Positions 1-7,917 of a stretch of DNA of 42,886 bases are shown piece by piece. Every line of letters begins with the position of its first letter. Position 1 is the stretch's first letter. The notes under the pieces were generated by a model, which saw only the letters and a list, made by a program, of their open reading frames with translations, was not told the origin of the DNA and made no database searches. Origin of the DNA: Bifidobacterium breve (GTDB taxonomy: Bacteria > Actinomycetota > Thermoleophilia > Solirubrobacterales > Solirubrobacteraceae); contig CAMCVN010000002.1 of the NCBI GenBank assembly GCA_945881845.1, forward strand, positions 81,947 through 124,832, written 5' to 3'. Made by a program: the position numbers and the translations under genes.

Positions 1-570
1 GACCCAGCCGCTTACGACCGGCTCGTCCGGCGTTATCACGGATTCGTCCGTCTGAAGGCGTCGTCGTACTTCATCGCCGGTGGTGACAGCGACGATCTAA
101 TGCAGGAGGGGTTGGTCGGCCTTTACAAGGCGATCCGCGACTACCGCACCGATCGTCAGTCGAGCTTTCGCAACTTCGCCGAGCTCTGCATCACGCGGCA
201 GATCATCACGGCCGTCAAAACGGCAACTCGCAACAAGCACGTGCCGCTCAACCAGTACGTCTCATTCGCGACGACGCCTGCCGGCGCCAGCGAGGGTGAA
301 TCAACGCTGGAAGAGATGCTGCCGGGCTCAACCGTTCACGATCCAGCCAACCAGGTGATCTCATCGGAGGAGCTGCGCTCGCTAGTCGACTGCCTCTCCT
401 CAACGCTCTCGGAGCTGGAAGCGCGCGTTCTCGCGCTCTACCTCGACGGGCGCTCGTACGAAGAGATCGGCGGAATTGTTGATTGCGACACGAAGACGGT
501 GGACAACGCCCTCCAGCGCGTCAAGCGCAAGGTCGGTGGCCATCTCGACAGTCGCAACGTGGCTGCCTGA
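1..570 (+). CDS. RNA polymerase sigma factor, SigH-like (5' end cut by window)
   Basis: The reading frame is open from base 1, so the gene starts outside the window; 189 codons and the stop are visible. The region-2 segment 'DDLMQEGLVGLYKAIRDYR' followed by 'FAELCITRQIITAVKTATR' is the hallmark of the Bacillus SigH (Spo0H) branch of group 3 sigma-70 factors. Near the C terminus 'RSYEEIGGIVDCDTKTVDNA' is the region-4 helix-turn-helix that contacts the -35 element. An internal ATG at 100 would remove part of region 2 and is not the true start. The regulon cannot be read from the sequence; the copper-protein genes downstream are not obviously co-transcribed. The family call is firm, the exact orthology is not. 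Confidence 0.93.
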   Translation, partial: DPAAYDRLVRRYHGFVRLKASSYFIAGGDSDDLMQEGLVGLYKAIRDYRTDRQSSFRNFAELCITRQIITAVKTATRNKHVPLNQYVSFATTPAGASEGESTLEEMLPGSTVHDPANQVISSEELRSLVDCLSSTLSELEARVLALYLDGRSYEEIGGIVDCDTKTVDNALQRVKRKVGGHLDSRNVAA

Positions 571-647
571 GCGGTTTCCTGCGAGATGTCGGATCGTGGC
601 GCGCCAACCGGCGCGCCCGTTGCGACTCGCCGGTACTCTCTGACGCT

Positions 648-1778
648 GTGTCGAATAAGGATTCTCACGGCAGCCCCGACGGCGGCCTAAGCGTCGGTCG
701 CCGCGGCTTCCTCGCAGTCGGTGCCGGGGCCTTCCTCTGCTCGATTGGCGGCCAGAACATCCTTGTTGAGAAAGCTGGAGACGCGGCCAAGGCTGACGCC
801 GCTGCCGCGCGCGTCAAGAAGCCTGCCGGCGCGAAGTCGAAGATAGCCGCCGTGACGCCCGGCGCCAGCGCCGTCGATCAACTTGAGTTTGCAACGCCCA
901 CGCCTCAGCCAGGTGGGAAGGTCGTTGAGTATTGGATTGAAGCGACCGCGGCGCTCTGGGACGTCGTTCCGACGCGCCCACGTCGCGACTACTGGCACGG
1001 CACGCCAATCGCCGGCCCAAGCGTCTTTCGCGCTTTCGTCTATCAGCTGATGACCGAAGGCTTCGCAGCGCCGGCCGGTCCTGCAGCAATCCCTGGGCCG
1101 ACGCTGGAATGCGAAGTTGGCGACGTCCTGCGAGTCCACGTCCGCAACGGTCTCCCCGACAAGTACGCCCAGGCGATCACGATGCACCCTCATGGGGTTC
1201 GCTACACGCCCGAGTACGACGGTGCCTACATGGGCGACTTCACGCGCGCAGGAGGCTACATCGGCCCGGGCGAGGAGTTCACGTACACCTGGGAAGCGGT
1301 CCCCGAGTCGGTCGGCGCATGGCCTTACCACGACCACGGCCCGAACCACACACTCAACTCAATGCGGGGGCTCTTCGGCGGAATCATCGTCCACGCCAAA
1401 GGTGAGCCGCGAGCGGACGTCGAGAAGATGCTCTTCCTTCATTCGCTGGCGCCACCGACAACGGGCCTCAAGCGCGTCTTCCAATGCATCAATGGCCGTG
1501 CCTACGCCGGCAACACTCCAACGATCGAGGCGAAGGTCGGGCAAGAGGTTGCCCTGCACGTGTTCGGTATCGACGATGCCTTCCACGACTTCCACATGCA
1601 CGGCCATCGCTGGCGTAAAGACGGGGGTAATTTCGTCACCGACAACCAAACTGTCGGTCCGGCGGAGACGATCACGGTCCGCTTCAAGGAGGACAATCCG
1701 GGCCGCTGGCTCTATCACTGCCACGTGATGTCGCACCAAGACAATGGGATGGCCGGTTTCTACCTCGTCACGCCATGA
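648..1778 (+). CDS. Exported two-domain multicopper oxidase
   Basis: Predicted laccase-like or nitrite-reductase-like copper oxidase of about 376 residues. GTG at 648 is chosen because it places a twin-arginine signal ('VGRRGFLAVGAGAF') at the N terminus; the longer open frame overlaps the sigma gene and encodes no recognisable domain. All copper-binding clusters are visible: HPH (residues 180-182), HDH (228-230), FHMHGH (315-320) and a C-terminal HCHVMSH with a downstream GM (357-368), giving a type 1 copper site plus type 2/3 ligands. Folded export by the Tat route is expected from the RR motif. The length fits two-domain laccases rather than three-domain CotA/CueO. The substrate is unknown. 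Two further exported proteins, one a cupredoxin, follow on the same strand. Confidence 0.88.
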   Translation: MSNKDSHGSPDGGLSVGRRGFLAVGAGAFLCSIGGQNILVEKAGDAAKADAAAARVKKPAGAKSKIAAVTPGASAVDQLEFATPTPQPGGKVVEYWIEATAALWDVVPTRPRRDYWHGTPIAGPSVFRAFVYQLMTEGFAAPAGPAAIPGPTLECEVGDVLRVHVRNGLPDKYAQAITMHPHGVRYTPEYDGAYMGDFTRAGGYIGPGEEFTYTWEAVPESVGAWPYHDHGPNHTLNSMRGLFGGIIVHAKGEPRADVEKMLFLHSLAPPTTGLKRVFQCINGRAYAGNTPTIEAKVGQEVALHVFGIDDAFHDFHMHGHRWRKDGGNFVTDNQTVGPAETITVRFKEDNPGRWLYHCHVMSHQDNGMAGFYLVTP

Positions 1779-1842
1779 ACGATCTGTGTAACAATTCCGA
1801 CCGGCCGGTAATCACTGGCCCAACTCTGGAGGAGAGAACTAG

Positions 1843-3234
1843 ATGAAGACCCTGATCCGCACACTTGCAATCGCAGCAGCAGCAGCATTGACGCTGCCTG
1901 CTCTGGCTTCCGCCGCATACCCGCCGCCAGCCAACCCAGGCAAGCCACTTCCTCGCCCTGGAGGATCGGCGACGCTGAAGGTTTGTAAGAAGGGCTGCAA
2001 GTACAAGACGATTCAGGCAGCAGTCAAAGCAGCGCGCGCCGGTGACACGATCCGCATCGCTGACGGCATCTACAAGGAGCAGGTAACGATCGAGGGTGCT
2101 TCGAAGCAGGGCATCAAGCTGGTCGGCAACGCCAAGAATCCTTCGAAGGTGCTGATCAACGCCGCCGGAAACGGCAATGGCGTGATCATCAACGCAGCAA
2201 ACAACGTCAGCCTGCAAGGTCTCTCATCTAAGGGTTACGCCGACAACGGCTTCTTTGCCGTCAACGTCGACGGCTACAAGATGGACAAGCTGATTGCTAG
2301 CGGATACGGCGTTTACGGCGTTTACGCTTTCAACTCAAAGGGCGGAACGATCACCAACTCGGACGCCTACTACCACACCGACGCCGGCTTCTATATCGGG
2401 CAGACCCCGTTCCAAACCAAGCCGAAGCGCACCTACGTCAAGAACGTTCGGTCATGGGGCAACGTGCTCGGTTGGTCGGGCACGAACATGCGCTACGTAA
2501 ACATCACGAAGTCGCAGTTCTTCAACAACGGCACCGGGCTCGTTCCAAACGCGCTCGTTGGTGAGCTCTACCCGCCGGAGGAAGACAACGTGATCTCCGA
2601 CAACGACATCTACTGGAACAACTTCAACTACTACAGCGCATCGCCGTTCCCGAAGGTCACTCCGACCACGGGCGCGATTCCTTATCCGGTTGGCGTAGGC
2701 GTTCTGCTCTTCGGCGGCCGCCGCAACATCATCAGCAACAACCGCGTCTTCGGTAACTGGGGCGTTGGTATTGGTCTGATCGAGCAGGTCGACATGGCCG
2801 GCAACCAGGGCAAGGTACCCGCCTCTCAGCCAGTCGGCGCGGAGCCGTGGGTACTTGTCGACAACCGTGTGACCGGCAACACGACCGGCAACAACGGCAA
2901 GGACATCAACGGCCGCGACCTGTTCTATGACGGGTCAGGGTACGGGAACTGCTTCTCGAACAACACGTTGACGGCGGGTGTCGATCAGCCGGCGTTCACG
3001 ACCGTTGCCTACCCTGCCTGCAACCCTTCAGGGCAGCCAGGCCCGACGAACACGTTTAATGGTGAAGCTCAGAACGAAGCGATCAATTGGGCGCTGGCGC
3101 TGACGATCTTTTCAGCCCCAGGCGGGATGCTTCCGCACCCAACATCGGCCAGCTTCCGCGGCACGAAGCCGTTCCCGCGGGCGCCGGGCGCCGACTACTC
3201 CGTTTGGAACAAGACGGTTCAGCCACCGAAGTGA
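1843..3234 (+). CDS. Secreted right-handed parallel beta-helix protein
   Basis: A 463-residue protein with a clear Sec signal peptide (K/R-bearing N terminus, Ala/Leu-rich core, cleavage near ALASA). A strong ribosome site (GGAGGAGAG) precedes the ATG. The segment 'YKTIQAAVKAARAGDTIRIA' near residue 55 is the usual opening of PbH1/NosD-like pectate-lyase-fold proteins. The middle of the protein is Asn/Gly-rich with repeated 'N-x-I-x-x-N' rungs ('ISDNDIYWNN', 'ISNNRVFGN'), as expected for a stacked beta-helix. An N-terminal Cys pair ('KVCKKGC') may form a disulfide. It could be a polysaccharide lyase, an epimerase or a purely structural wall protein; no catalytic residues can be assigned. Its stop overlaps the start of the next gene (GTGA), so the two are probably translationally coupled. 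Confidence 0.8.
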   Translation: MKTLIRTLAIAAAAALTLPALASAAYPPPANPGKPLPRPGGSATLKVCKKGCKYKTIQAAVKAARAGDTIRIADGIYKEQVTIEGASKQGIKLVGNAKNPSKVLINAAGNGNGVIINAANNVSLQGLSSKGYADNGFFAVNVDGYKMDKLIASGYGVYGVYAFNSKGGTITNSDAYYHTDAGFYIGQTPFQTKPKRTYVKNVRSWGNVLGWSGTNMRYVNITKSQFFNNGTGLVPNALVGELYPPEEDNVISDNDIYWNNFNYYSASPFPKVTPTTGAIPYPVGVGVLLFGGRRNIISNNRVFGNWGVGIGLIEQVDMAGNQGKVPASQPVGAEPWVLVDNRVTGNTTGNNGKDINGRDLFYDGSGYGNCFSNNTLTAGVDQPAFTTVAYPACNPSGQPGPTNTFNGEAQNEAINWALALTIFSAPGGMLPHPTSASFRGTKPFPRAPGADYSVWNKTVQPPK

Positions 3235-3626
3235 TCAGCAGGCGTCTAACCCCGGTAGTGCTCGTAGCCCTGACCGCGCTCGCAGTAGCGGCGCCGGTCG
3301 GGGCCGGGCACGCCTCCAGCTCAGTGGCGGCGGCTGCCAAGGCAAAGCCGGCACCGCTGAAGGTGGCGGCAAACGTCTACGACAGCGGCTTCACTGCGCC
3401 GACCGTGACCGTTCGCAAGGGCGGAACGATCAAGTGGCTCTGGGACAGCTCGCTGATTGATCTTCACACCGTCACCTTCATCCGCGGCCCGCGAGGGACA
3501 AAGTACTTCAGCTCACGCCCGCTCGGCCCTGGTGGCAGCTACAGCCACAAGTTCACGAAGGCCGGCAAGTACATCATCTATTGCAAGCTGCACGCCGGCA
3601 ACACGCAGAACATCACCGTCAAGTAG
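3231..3626 (+). CDS. Secreted plastocyanin-like cupredoxin with altered axial ligand
   Basis: A 131-residue exported protein. GTG 3231 overlaps the upstream stop by 4 nt and gives a signal peptide ('RRLTPVVLVALTALAVAAP', ending near GAGHAS). The remainder matches the plastocyanin/cupredoxin fold: 'FTAPTVTVRKGGTIKWLWD', a His at residue 79 (DLHTVTF), and the C-terminal 'YCKLHAGNTQNITV' with Cys118 and His121. The family normally reads C-x-x-H-x-x-M; here residue 124 is Asn instead of the axial Met, so the type 1 copper site would be three-coordinate or have an unusual axial ligand. It lies after a multicopper oxidase and a beta-helix protein, so it may pass electrons to the oxidase or carry copper (inference). 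Confidence 0.85.
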   Translation: MISRRLTPVVLVALTALAVAAPVGAGHASSSVAAAAKAKPAPLKVAANVYDSGFTAPTVTVRKGGTIKWLWDSSLIDLHTVTFIRGPRGTKYFSSRPLGPGGSYSHKFTKAGKYIIYCKLHAGNTQNITVK

Positions 3627-3636
3627 CGCGCCCCGA

Positions 3637-4461
3637 TCAGCCGGCGAACGGCAGTACAAGCAGCACGATCACGGCGTAGTGCGCGCTGGCCGCGCCGCTG
3701 ACCAGCGAGTGGAAGATCTCGTGATAGCCGAAGGTTTCCGGCGCCGGGTCGGGGCGGCCGATCGCGTAGATGATGCCGCCGGCGGTGTAGAGGATGCCGC
3801 CGAGCGCTAGCCCCGCGAGCGCAGCCCAGCCGAGCGCGTCGAAGATCTGCGGAACAGCGAGAACTCCCACCCAGCCGAGCGCCACGTAGACGGCTACGCT
3901 GAGCCACTTCGGCGCGTTGACCCACAGCAGCGTTAGCAATACACCCAGCGCCGCGCCGCCCCAGGCGATCGCGAGGATCGTCACGGCCAGCGTGCCCTGG
4001 AGGATCAGCAGTGCGAACGGCGTGATCGATGCGGCAATGAAGACGAAGATCATCGAATGGTCGAGCCGGCGCATCCAAGCCCGCGAGCGCTCCAGCTTCC
4101 AGTTGTGGCGGTGGTAGAGCGCGCTGATGCCGAAGAGGCCGCAGATCCCGGCCGCGTAGATCAGCATCGCAATGGTTTGGCGCTCACCGTTGGCTAGTAC
4201 GACGAGCACGATTCCCAGCGCTAGGGCGATCCAGAACGAGTAGTAGTGGATCACGCCACGGAAGCGCGGCTTGACGCGCGCCGCAAGCGCTGAGGCCTCT
4301 TCACGTAGACGGTCGACGGTTTCGCCGGCCTCCACCTTGAGGCGGTCAACCTTCTCGCCGGCCTCCACCTTGAGCCGATCAACCTTCTCGCCGGTTTCAT
4401 CGCGCAGTCGCTCGACCTTCTCTCCGGCGTCGCTGCGTAACTGTTCAATCTTCTTAACCAC
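3637..4461 (-). CDS. Hemolysin III / PAQR-family membrane protein with N-terminal repeat coiled coil
   Basis: A 274-residue protein. Residues from about 65 onward form the seven-TM HlyIII/PAQR domain with the conserved metal-site residues in order: 'SALYHR', 'LDHSMIF' and 'YHEIFHSLV' followed by AHY. The first 60 residues are unusual for the family: four to five near-identical 11-residue units of the type GEKVDRLKVEA make a highly charged helix predicted to form a hendecad coiled coil in the cytoplasm. Family members act as membrane hydrolases or stress proteins; haemolysis itself is not implied. The gene runs toward the cupredoxin gene (10 nt between stops) and is divergent from the SHOCT protein gene. 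Confidence 0.85.
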   Translation of the reverse strand: MVKKIEQLRSDAGEKVERLRDETGEKVDRLKVEAGEKVDRLKVEAGETVDRLREEASALAARVKPRFRGVIHYYSFWIALALGIVLVVLANGERQTIAMLIYAAGICGLFGISALYHRHNWKLERSRAWMRRLDHSMIFVFIAASITPFALLILQGTLAVTILAIAWGGAALGVLLTLLWVNAPKWLSVAVYVALGWVGVLAVPQIFDALGWAALAGLALGGILYTAGGIIYAIGRPDPAPETFGYHEIFHSLVSGAASAHYAVIVLLVLPFAG

Positions 4462-4546
4462 AGCAGTGAGGGTAGAGCCTCAGGGAGCGTCCGTGTGGTT
4501 GACTGAATCGACAAGCAAACCAATCAATCCCCAAAGGAATTCATAT

Positions 4547-4939
4547 ATGCCTCTCGCATCCTACGAACTCGGTGATGGCCTCTTAACGGTCCTCTCGCTC
4601 TTCTTCCTGATCATTTGGATCTGGATCCTGATCTTCATCCTGACCGACCTCTTCCGCGACCATGAGATCTCGGGTTGGGCAAAGGCCATCTGGGTTCTGT
4701 TCCTTGTCTTCCTAACTCCGCTTACCGCACTCGTGTACCTGATCGCTCGTGGCGGCGGAATGCGCGACCGCGCAATCGCAGCTCAGGCCGAGGCGCAGAA
4801 GCAGATGGATTCGTACGTTCGCCAGACGGCAGGAACAGGTTCAACCGCCGACGAGCTCGCAAAGCTCGCCGAGCTTCACAAGGCCGGTTCGCTGAGCGAC
4901 GCCGACTATGAAGCAGCGAAGGCCAAGGTCCTCTCCTAA
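4547..4939 (+). CDS. PLDc_N-like membrane protein with C-terminal SHOCT domain
   Basis: A 130-residue protein. ATG 4547 is preceded by AAAGGA at a good distance; the open frame extending upstream is an antisense shadow of the HlyIII gene. The N-terminal part has two hydrophobic helices ('LLTVLSLFFLIIWIWILIFI' and 'AIWVLFLVFLTPLTALVYLI') typical of the phospholipase D nuclease N-terminal (PLDc_N) membrane module; this module carries no nuclease. The C-terminal 30 residues ('ELAKLAELHKAGSLSDADYE') form a SHOCT (short C-terminal) motif, an oligomerisation element common in actinobacterial membrane proteins. The role is unknown. The next gene is another tiny two-helix membrane protein, suggesting a stress or envelope theme. 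Confidence 0.85.
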   Translation: MPLASYELGDGLLTVLSLFFLIIWIWILIFILTDLFRDHEISGWAKAIWVLFLVFLTPLTALVYLIARGGGMRDRAIAAQAEAQKQMDSYVRQTAGTGSTADELAKLAELHKAGSLSDADYEAAKAKVLS

Positions 4940-5049
4940 ATAGCTGGAGCGAAATCTCTGCACGGCGAGGGTAGGCCATTGCGCCGGCCCTCGCTGCGTG
5001 TGGGGCCGGTCGGTTGCCGGCGCGCAGGGCGGGTGTGTAGTCTTTTGGT

Positions 5050-5322
5050 ATGGCTGAACAGGCAGATAAAGCTCACAAGGCAGCAGAGGCGCGGCTTAAC
5101 TCGCAGAGGGCGTTCTGGCGCACGTTCGGTGGATTCGTTCTGATTTGGATCGTCTGCACGATCATCTGGGCCGTTACGGGCGCCGGGATGTTCTGGCCGA
5201 TCTGGGTGATTGTCGGGACAGGCATCGCGACGCTCTTCATGGGTTGGAACGCATTTGGGCCTCGCAACACAGGCCCAAGCCAGGCTCAGGTGGACGAAGA
5301 AGCGAAGAAGTTCGAGAACTAG
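5050..5322 (+). CDS. Small 2TM-domain membrane protein
   Basis: A 90-residue protein with a charged N-terminal helix (residues 1-25), two closely spaced transmembrane helices ('FGGFVLIWIVCTIIWAVTG' and 'MFWPIWVIVGTGIATLFMG') and a hydrophilic tail. This is the layout of the 2TM domain found in bacterial membrane proteins and next to histidine kinases. No kinase is nearby. The ATG lies downstream of a poor ribosome site; the coding frame is nevertheless consistent through its whole length. Function unknown. Confidence 0.75.
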   Translation: MAEQADKAHKAAEARLNSQRAFWRTFGGFVLIWIVCTIIWAVTGAGMFWPIWVIVGTGIATLFMGWNAFGPRNTGPSQAQVDEEAKKFEN

Positions 5323-5400
5323 TCGCTCGCAGCGCCAGCGCGGTTCGTCTGCCGCGATCGCGATGATTGCGCGATCGCTTCACGCTCCAACAGTCAGCGG

Positions 5401-6039
5401 CTGAACCACTTCGCGGTCGCCCGCGTAGAGCAGTTCAGCGACGGCGTGATCGCGATTGCGATTACCGTGATCGTGCTGGGGATCGCCGTGCCTCTGGCCG
5501 GGAGCGACGGCTTGCTTTCGAAGCTGCTCGAGCTTTGGCCGTCTTATCTCGCTTACGTGATCAGCTTCCTGACTATCGGCGGCTTCTGGTTTAACCACCA
5601 CACAATCTTCTTCTGCCTGAGAACGATCAACCCGAGCGTGATGCGCGTCAACCTGCTGCTGCTGATGGCGATCGCCTTCCTGCCGTTCCCGACCGCTGTG
5701 ATGGCGCAGGACCTAGCGCAAACCGGCGCCGGCGGGGAGGTGGCGGTCGTCTTCTACGGCCTTTCGCTGCTGCTCTGCCGGCTCTTGCTGACCTGGCTCT
5801 GGAACGTCTGCACGAAGGATCATCTGATTCGGCCAGAGATTGACCGCGACGACCTAACACGGCTGACGCGCCGCCTCAACCCGGGCGTATTGCTTTACGT
5901 CGGTGCGATTGTGGTCGGCGTCTTCGTCCCCGACGTTGGTCCATGGCTCTACCTCGCAATCGCGATCTACACAGTTGCCACGACGCGCAGCGTCGACTTT
6001 GAGGAATCCGACAACGGTGAGCTGGCTCCGGCGAGCTAA
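5401..6039 (+). CDS. TMEM175-like (DUF1211) membrane channel protein; start uncertain
   Basis: The protein has several TM helices and carries the defining R-x-x-x-F-S-D motif of bacterial TMEM175/DUF1211 potassium-permeable channels ('RVEQFSDGVIAIAITVIVLG'). The first conventional start in the frame, GTG 5446, lies after that motif, so translation must begin further upstream. No ATG, GTG or TTG exists between the previous in-frame stop (5320) and 5446; CTG 5401 is used here as the best guess. Family members form a dimer with six TM helices per subunit, and a length of about 212 residues fits. It follows the 2TM gene by about 80 nt on the same strand. The family is firm and the start is not. 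Confidence 0.78.
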   Translation: MNHFAVARVEQFSDGVIAIAITVIVLGIAVPLAGSDGLLSKLLELWPSYLAYVISFLTIGGFWFNHHTIFFCLRTINPSVMRVNLLLLMAIAFLPFPTAVMAQDLAQTGAGGEVAVVFYGLSLLLCRLLLTWLWNVCTKDHLIRPEIDRDDLTRLTRRLNPGVLLYVGAIVVGVFVPDVGPWLYLAIAIYTVATTRSVDFEESDNGELAPAS

Positions 6040-6081
6040 GGCAGGTCGCCGAGCTCCGTCCTTGGGCTGTAGATTTCTCCA

Positions 6082-6474
6082 ATGACCGCAGGCAGTGACT
6101 TTCGCGCAGCAGTTGAGGCGCACGACCTCGATGGGATGAGCGCCTGCCTTGCAGAGGACGTTGAGTTCTTCAGTCCGGTCGCCTTCAAGCCGTTCGTTTC
6201 GAAGCCTGTCGTAACGGCGCTGCTGGGCTTCGTGATGGATACCTTCGAAGAGTTCGTCTACGTTGACGACATCGAGCAGGGGAACAGCCACATGTTGCGC
6301 TTCAGCGCGCGCGTGGGGGAAAAAGCGATCGACGGCGTTGATCTGATGGAGCTTGATGAGGACGGGCTGATCAACCGCTTTTCAGTGATGATCCGCCCGC
6401 TTTCGGCCGCCCACGCGATGGCCGACGCAATGGCTGCTCGGTTTGACGCTGCGGGCGGTAAACCGGGCGCCTGA
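6082..6474 (+). CDS. NTF2-like (SnoaL-type) fold protein
   Basis: A 130-residue cytoplasmic protein. The N terminus 'FRAAVEAHDLDGMSACLAED' followed by 'VEFFSPVAFKPF' is the typical opening of the nuclear-transport-factor-2-like / SnoaL cone fold. The middle ('IDGVDLMELDEDGLINRFSV') is the usual last strands. These domains serve as small hydrolases, isomerases or ligand-binding modules and the substrate cannot be read from the sequence. The C terminus is an Ala-rich helix. The gene lies 43 nt downstream of the channel gene and 30 nt upstream of fprA, so the three could share a transcript. Confidence 0.72.
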   Translation: MTAGSDFRAAVEAHDLDGMSACLAEDVEFFSPVAFKPFVSKPVVTALLGFVMDTFEEFVYVDDIEQGNSHMLRFSARVGEKAIDGVDLMELDEDGLINRFSVMIRPLSAAHAMADAMAARFDAAGGKPGA

Positions 6475-6504
6475 GCGGCTGAGCGGTACTGTTTTTTCTT
6501 AACG

Positions 6505-7896
6505 ATGAGCGACGATCAAAGCGAAGAAGCAGCGCTGCGCGTAGCGATTATCGGCTCCGGGCCGTCAGGCTTCTACGCCGCCGGGCAGCTGATCTCGGCG
6601 CTCGGCGATGAGGTCGAAGTTGACATGTACGACCGGCTGCCAACTCCGTTCGGTCTCGTGCGCGCCGGCGTCGCACCAGACCACCCGAAGATCAAGTCGG
6701 TTACGCGCGTTTACGAGAAGGTTGCTGCGAACCCCAACTTCCGTTTCTTCGGCAATGTTGAGTTCGGCACCCACATTGAGCGCCACGAGCTCGAAAGCCA
6801 CTACAACGCCGTGATCTACGCGGTTGGAACGCCGAGCGACCGCAGCGCCGGCCTCGGTGGCGAGGAGTTGGACGGCAGCTGGGCGGCGAGCGACTTTGTT
6901 GGCTGGTACAACGGCCACCCTGATTACGAGCACCTCGAGTTTGATCTTTCGTGCGAGCGCGCAGTCGTCGTTGGTAACGGAAACGTTGCGATCGACATCG
7001 CACGGATGCTGGTCCTCCCGCGCGATGAGATGGCGCTAACCGACATCGCCGATCACGCGCTTGAGGTATTGGCCGCCAGCAAGGTCAAAGAGATCGTGAT
7101 CCTCGGCCGCCGCGGGCCAGGACAGGCTGCCTTCACGAACCCTGAGCTGCGCGAGCTTGGCGAGCTGACCGCTGCCGACGTGGCGGTCGCCCCCGACGGG
7201 CTGGACCTCTCCGACGACGTTCTCGCAGAGGACGCCAGCATGACGACGGCCAAGAATGTTGAGATTCTTCGTGATTACGCGGCGCGCGAGCCGCACGGCC
7301 ATCAGAAGCGAATCGTGCTGCGCTTCCTTGCGTCGCCGACCGCGATTAACGGCAGTGAGCGCGTCGAGAGCGTCACGATCGCCCGCAACGAGCTGGTTGA
7401 GGGCGATGACGGCAAGCCCCGCGCGCAGATGACCGACGAGCTCGAAACGCTCGACGCCGGCCTTGTCTTTAGTGCGATCGGCTACCGCGGCAAGCCGCTG
7501 CAGGGAGTGCCTTTCGACGAGAAGTCGGGGCTGATCCCGAACGAGGCTGGCCGAGTCCATCACGAGGGCGACGTTCTGCCCGGCCACTACGTCGTCGGCT
7601 GGATTAAACGCGGCCCAAGCGGCGTGATTGGTACGAACAAGAAGGACGCGCAAGAGACGGTTGATCACCTGATTGCCGACTACCGCGCAGGGTTGCTGCC
7701 CGAGCCGACATCGCCGCACGAAGGCGGCTCAGAGGCGTTCGTGATCGAGCGTCGCCCCGAGCACGTGAGCTACGACGAATGGCTCCACATCGACGAGGCC
7801 GAAAAGGGTCGCGGCGAGCCGCACGGCCGTCCTCGAATCAAGCTGACCCGCGTTCACGAGATGCTCGACGCGGTTGAAGCTAAGCGGAGCAAATAG
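6505..7896 (+). CDS. fprA: NADPH-ferredoxin/adrenodoxin-type reductase
   Basis: A 463-residue FAD flavoprotein. The N-terminal FAD site is 'VAIIGSGPSGFYAAGQL' (about residues 13-29), followed by the family signature 'YDRLPTPFGLVRAGVAPDHP'. The NADPH-binding Rossmann motif is 'AVVVGNGNVAIDIARML', and the C-terminal segment 'GWIKRGPSGVIGTNKKDA' is the conserved FAD/NADP contact of mitochondrial adrenodoxin reductase and mycobacterial FprA. It would pass electrons from NADPH to a ferredoxin that serves P450s or Fe-S assembly. No ferredoxin or P450 gene is present in the window. Length and motifs match the family closely. Confidence 0.95.
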   Translation: MSDDQSEEAALRVAIIGSGPSGFYAAGQLISALGDEVEVDMYDRLPTPFGLVRAGVAPDHPKIKSVTRVYEKVAANPNFRFFGNVEFGTHIERHELESHYNAVIYAVGTPSDRSAGLGGEELDGSWAASDFVGWYNGHPDYEHLEFDLSCERAVVVGNGNVAIDIARMLVLPRDEMALTDIADHALEVLAASKVKEIVILGRRGPGQAAFTNPELRELGELTAADVAVAPDGLDLSDDVLAEDASMTTAKNVEILRDYAAREPHGHQKRIVLRFLASPTAINGSERVESVTIARNELVEGDDGKPRAQMTDELETLDAGLVFSAIGYRGKPLQGVPFDEKSGLIPNEAGRVHHEGDVLPGHYVVGWIKRGPSGVIGTNKKDAQETVDHLIADYRAGLLPEPTSPHEGGSEAFVIERRPEHVSYDEWLHIDEAEKGRGEPHGRPRIKLTRVHEMLDAVEAKRSK

Positions 7897-7917
7897 CGCC
7901 CCAGCGACTGATGGACC

